From: Aestuariibius sp. HNIBRBA575 | Lineage (GTDB): Bacteria > Pseudomonadota > Alphaproteobacteria > Rhodobacterales > Rhodobacteraceae | Length of the DNA: 64,000 nucleotides | Assembly (NCBI RefSeq): GCF_040932005.1 | Contig: NZ_CP162414.1 | Coordinates: forward strand, 2,259,501 to 2,323,500 | Reading direction: 5' to 3' | In this document: in pieces, positions 62,476 through 64,000 of the stretch | Position numbering within the stretch: position 1 is the first letter of the stretch | Layout of the letters: the number at the start of each line of letters is the position of its first letter | The notes under the pieces: generated by a model | Told to the model about the DNA's origin: nothing | The model's database searches: none | What the model saw: only the letters and a program-made list of their open reading frames with translations | Program-made: the position numbers and the translations under genes

Positions 62476-62508
62476 GTCCACAGCTTAGACCTTTCACCGC
62501 TGAATGTC

Positions 62509-64000
62509 TTATACCTCGTCGGGGAAATGACGCATGGTCAGACGGATCGGATTTGGGGCCGCCTGACCCAATCCGCAAATGCTGGCGTCACTCATTGTTG
62601 TGCATAATTCTTCCAACAATTCCTGGTCCCAGCGGTCAGCTTGCATCAATTTAACCGCCTTTTCACAGCCCGCGCGACAGGGCGTACATTGACCGCAGCT
62701 TTCATCTTCAAAGAACCGAAGCATGTTCAATGCGGCGTCTTTGGCGCTGTCTTGATCAGACAAAACCACCACGGCAGCGGACCCAATAAACGTGTCATGG
62801 GGTTGCAATGTGTCAAAATCCAGCGGCACATCGTTTAAGGATGCGGGCAGCAATCCCGACGAAGGCCCCCCGGGTTGATAGGCCTTAAACTGATGCCCAT
62901 CCAGCATTCCACCAGCGGCGTCTATAATGTCGACGATTGTGGATCCCGCCGGCAGCAAATGCATCCCGGGCTGTTTGACACGCCCTGAAACAGAGAAACT
63001 GCGCAAACCTTTGCGACCGTTTTTCTCAACAGAGTTAAAGACTTGCGGGCCAGAGCGGGTGATTTGCGCGACCCAATACAGCGTCTCGACATTGTGCACC
63101 AATGTCGGGCGATTAAAAATCCCAACTTGCGCGACAAAAGGTGGGCGATGACGCGGCAATCCACGTTTACCTTCGATGGATTCGATCATCGCGCTTTCTT
63201 CGCCACAGATATATGCCCCAGCCCCGCGGCGCAGATCGATATATCCGGGTTCCACCAGACCGGACTGTTCCAACGCTTTGATTTCACGTCGCAAAATTTC
63301 AAGAACGGCGGGATATTCGTCGCGCATATAAATGAAACATGTTTCTGCTTCGACCGCATGGGCCGCGATCAACATGCCCTCAAGGAACATGTGAGGCTCG
63401 CGTTCCAGATGAAACCGGTCTTTGAATGTGCCCGGTTCGCCTTCGTCCCCGTTGACGGCCAAATAGCGAGGCCCGGCTTCTGCGCGCACAAAGCTCCATT
63501 TGCGGCCAGAAGGAAACCCGGCCCCGCCCAGCCCGCGCAGACCGGCTTCAAGCAAAGTATCCTGCAGCGCATCCACATCCCCGTTTGCACGGAAATCGAC
63601 CAGTTTTTGATAACCCCCATCGGCAGAATAGGCCGCAAAGTCCTGATAATCCGGGATAATCGGATGGGTATCGTCTGCTTGGATTGCCGCTAGAACTTTG
63701 TCAAATGTGGCGTGATCGATGTGATTATGACCCAATTCCAATGTTGGCGCCGTGTCACAACGCCCCATGCATGGTGCCCGCAAAACCCGCACCTCTGTTG
63801 GATCAAGCCCGTCTGTAAGCGCCTGTTGTAACGCCTGCGCCCCGGCCAGTTCACATGACAGAGAATCGCACACCCGAATGGTTAATGCAGGTGGCACAGG
63901 CGCGTCTTCTTTGACGACATCAAAATGCGCATAAAAAGTCGCGACTTCGTAAATTTCAGCCTGAGAAATGCGCATTTCTTCGGCCAATGCGCGTAAATGC
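62509..64000 (-). CDS. NAD-dependent formate dehydrogenase beta subunit (NuoE-NuoF fusion), 5' end outside window
   Basis: 497 residues visible; the reading frame is open through the window edge, so the start is outside. The N-terminal NuoE-like part has the 2Fe-2S cysteines C-x4-C and C-M-G-R-C. The NuoF-like part follows with F-M-N and NADH motifs (G-R-G-L-G-G-A-G-F, G-D-E-G-E-P-G-T) and the 4Fe-4S ligands C-G-Q-C-T-P-C-R plus a late Cys in I-C-G-L-G-Q. This fusion is typical of FDH beta subunits (FdsB/Fdh1B), which pass electrons from formate oxidation to NAD+. The alpha subunit gene is not downstream. A respiratory NuoEF or hydrogenase HoxF is the alternative. Confidence 0.85.
   Translation of the reverse strand, partial: HLRALAEEMRISQAEIYEVATFYAHFDVVKEDAPVPPALTIRVCDSLSCELAGAQALQQALTDGLDPTEVRVLRAPCMGRCDTAPTLELGHNHIDHATFDKVLAAIQADDTHPIIPDYQDFAAYSADGGYQKLVDFRANGDVDALQDTLLEAGLRGLGGAGFPSGRKWSFVRAEAGPRYLAVNGDEGEPGTFKDRFHLEREPHMFLEGMLIAAHAVEAETCFIYMRDEYPAVLEILRREIKALEQSGLVEPGYIDLRRGAGAYICGEESAMIESIEGKRGLPRHRPPFVAQVGIFNRPTLVHNVETLYWVAQITRSGPQVFNSVEKNGRKGLRSFSVSGRVKQPGMHLLPAGSTIVDIIDAAGGMLDGHQFKAYQPGGPSSGLLPASLNDVPLDFDTLQPHDTFIGSAAVVVLSDQDSAKDAALNMLRFFEDESCGQCTPCRAGCEKAVKLMQADRWDQELLEELCTTMSDASICGLGQAAPNPIRLTMRHFPDEV

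Overview
The window is chromosomal DNA from an alphaproteobacterium, most likely a marine Rhodobacterales (Roseobacter-group) species. The signs are the PleD/DUF3572 pair, a non-pyrrolysine MttB-like methyltransferase, several solute-binding-protein transporters (ABC and TRAP), DUF983, DUF1178 and DUF2783 proteins, a NuoE-NuoF-type formate dehydrogenase subunit, and dense gene packing at moderate-to-high GC. This assignment rests on gene content and protein resemblance only. I recognised no phage, insertion sequence, CRISPR array, rRNA or tRNA. About 64 protein genes are supported. One looks disrupted by a single-base frameshift and one by an internal deletion.

Layout. 1-2781: SPFH-GYF protein, small protein and zinc-ribbon membrane protein, resembling a YdjI/YdjG-type membrane-stress module. 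2833-4169: PfkB sugar kinase and D-aminoacyl-tRNA deacylase. 4209-7337: zinc uptake locus, zur-znuC-znuB divergent from znuA with candidate Zur boxes between them. 7349-11432: acyltransferase-like protein, MttB-family methyltransferase, HAD phosphatase and DUF3572. 11525-15080: PleD-type diguanylate cyclase, then an ECF sigma / anti-sigma / periplasmic metal-sensor operon reminiscent of Cnr systems, followed upstream by an EF-hand protein. 15313-26681: mixed housekeeping genes including metG, a fatty acid desaturase, lipocalin, MFS transporter, GST, an AraC regulator and a lytic transglycosylase.

26745-37102: two transport systems. The first is a spermidine/putrescine-type ABC operon whose first permease carries a very large periplasmic insertion and which includes a DUF1330 gene. 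The second is a ribose/xylose-type sugar ABC operon divergent from a LacI regulator, with a perfect 12-bp dyad between them. 37099-47730: a homogentisate catabolic island with hmgA, maiA, fahA, an MBL-fold protein, an FAD monooxygenase and a 64-residue DUF2783 protein, plus a TRAP transporter, two MarR regulators and a decayed VOC gene. Five copies of the palindrome RTTGC-N4-GCAAY lie at its promoters and suggest one regulon. The cluster plausibly imports an aromatic acid, hydroxylates it to homogentisate and cleaves it to fumarate and acetoacetate.

47812-52725: small exopolysaccharide group (phosphomannomutase, nucleotide-sugar epimerase, sugar transferase, metallophosphatase). 52722-64000: RND efflux pair, frameshifted dehydrogenase, NUDIX, DUF1178, PilZ, YciB, FtsY, lysoplasmalogenase and the 3' part of a formate dehydrogenase beta-subunit gene that leaves the window. 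Six of the twelve convergent gene pairs overlap by exactly four bases through interlocked stop codons, leaving no room for terminators between them.
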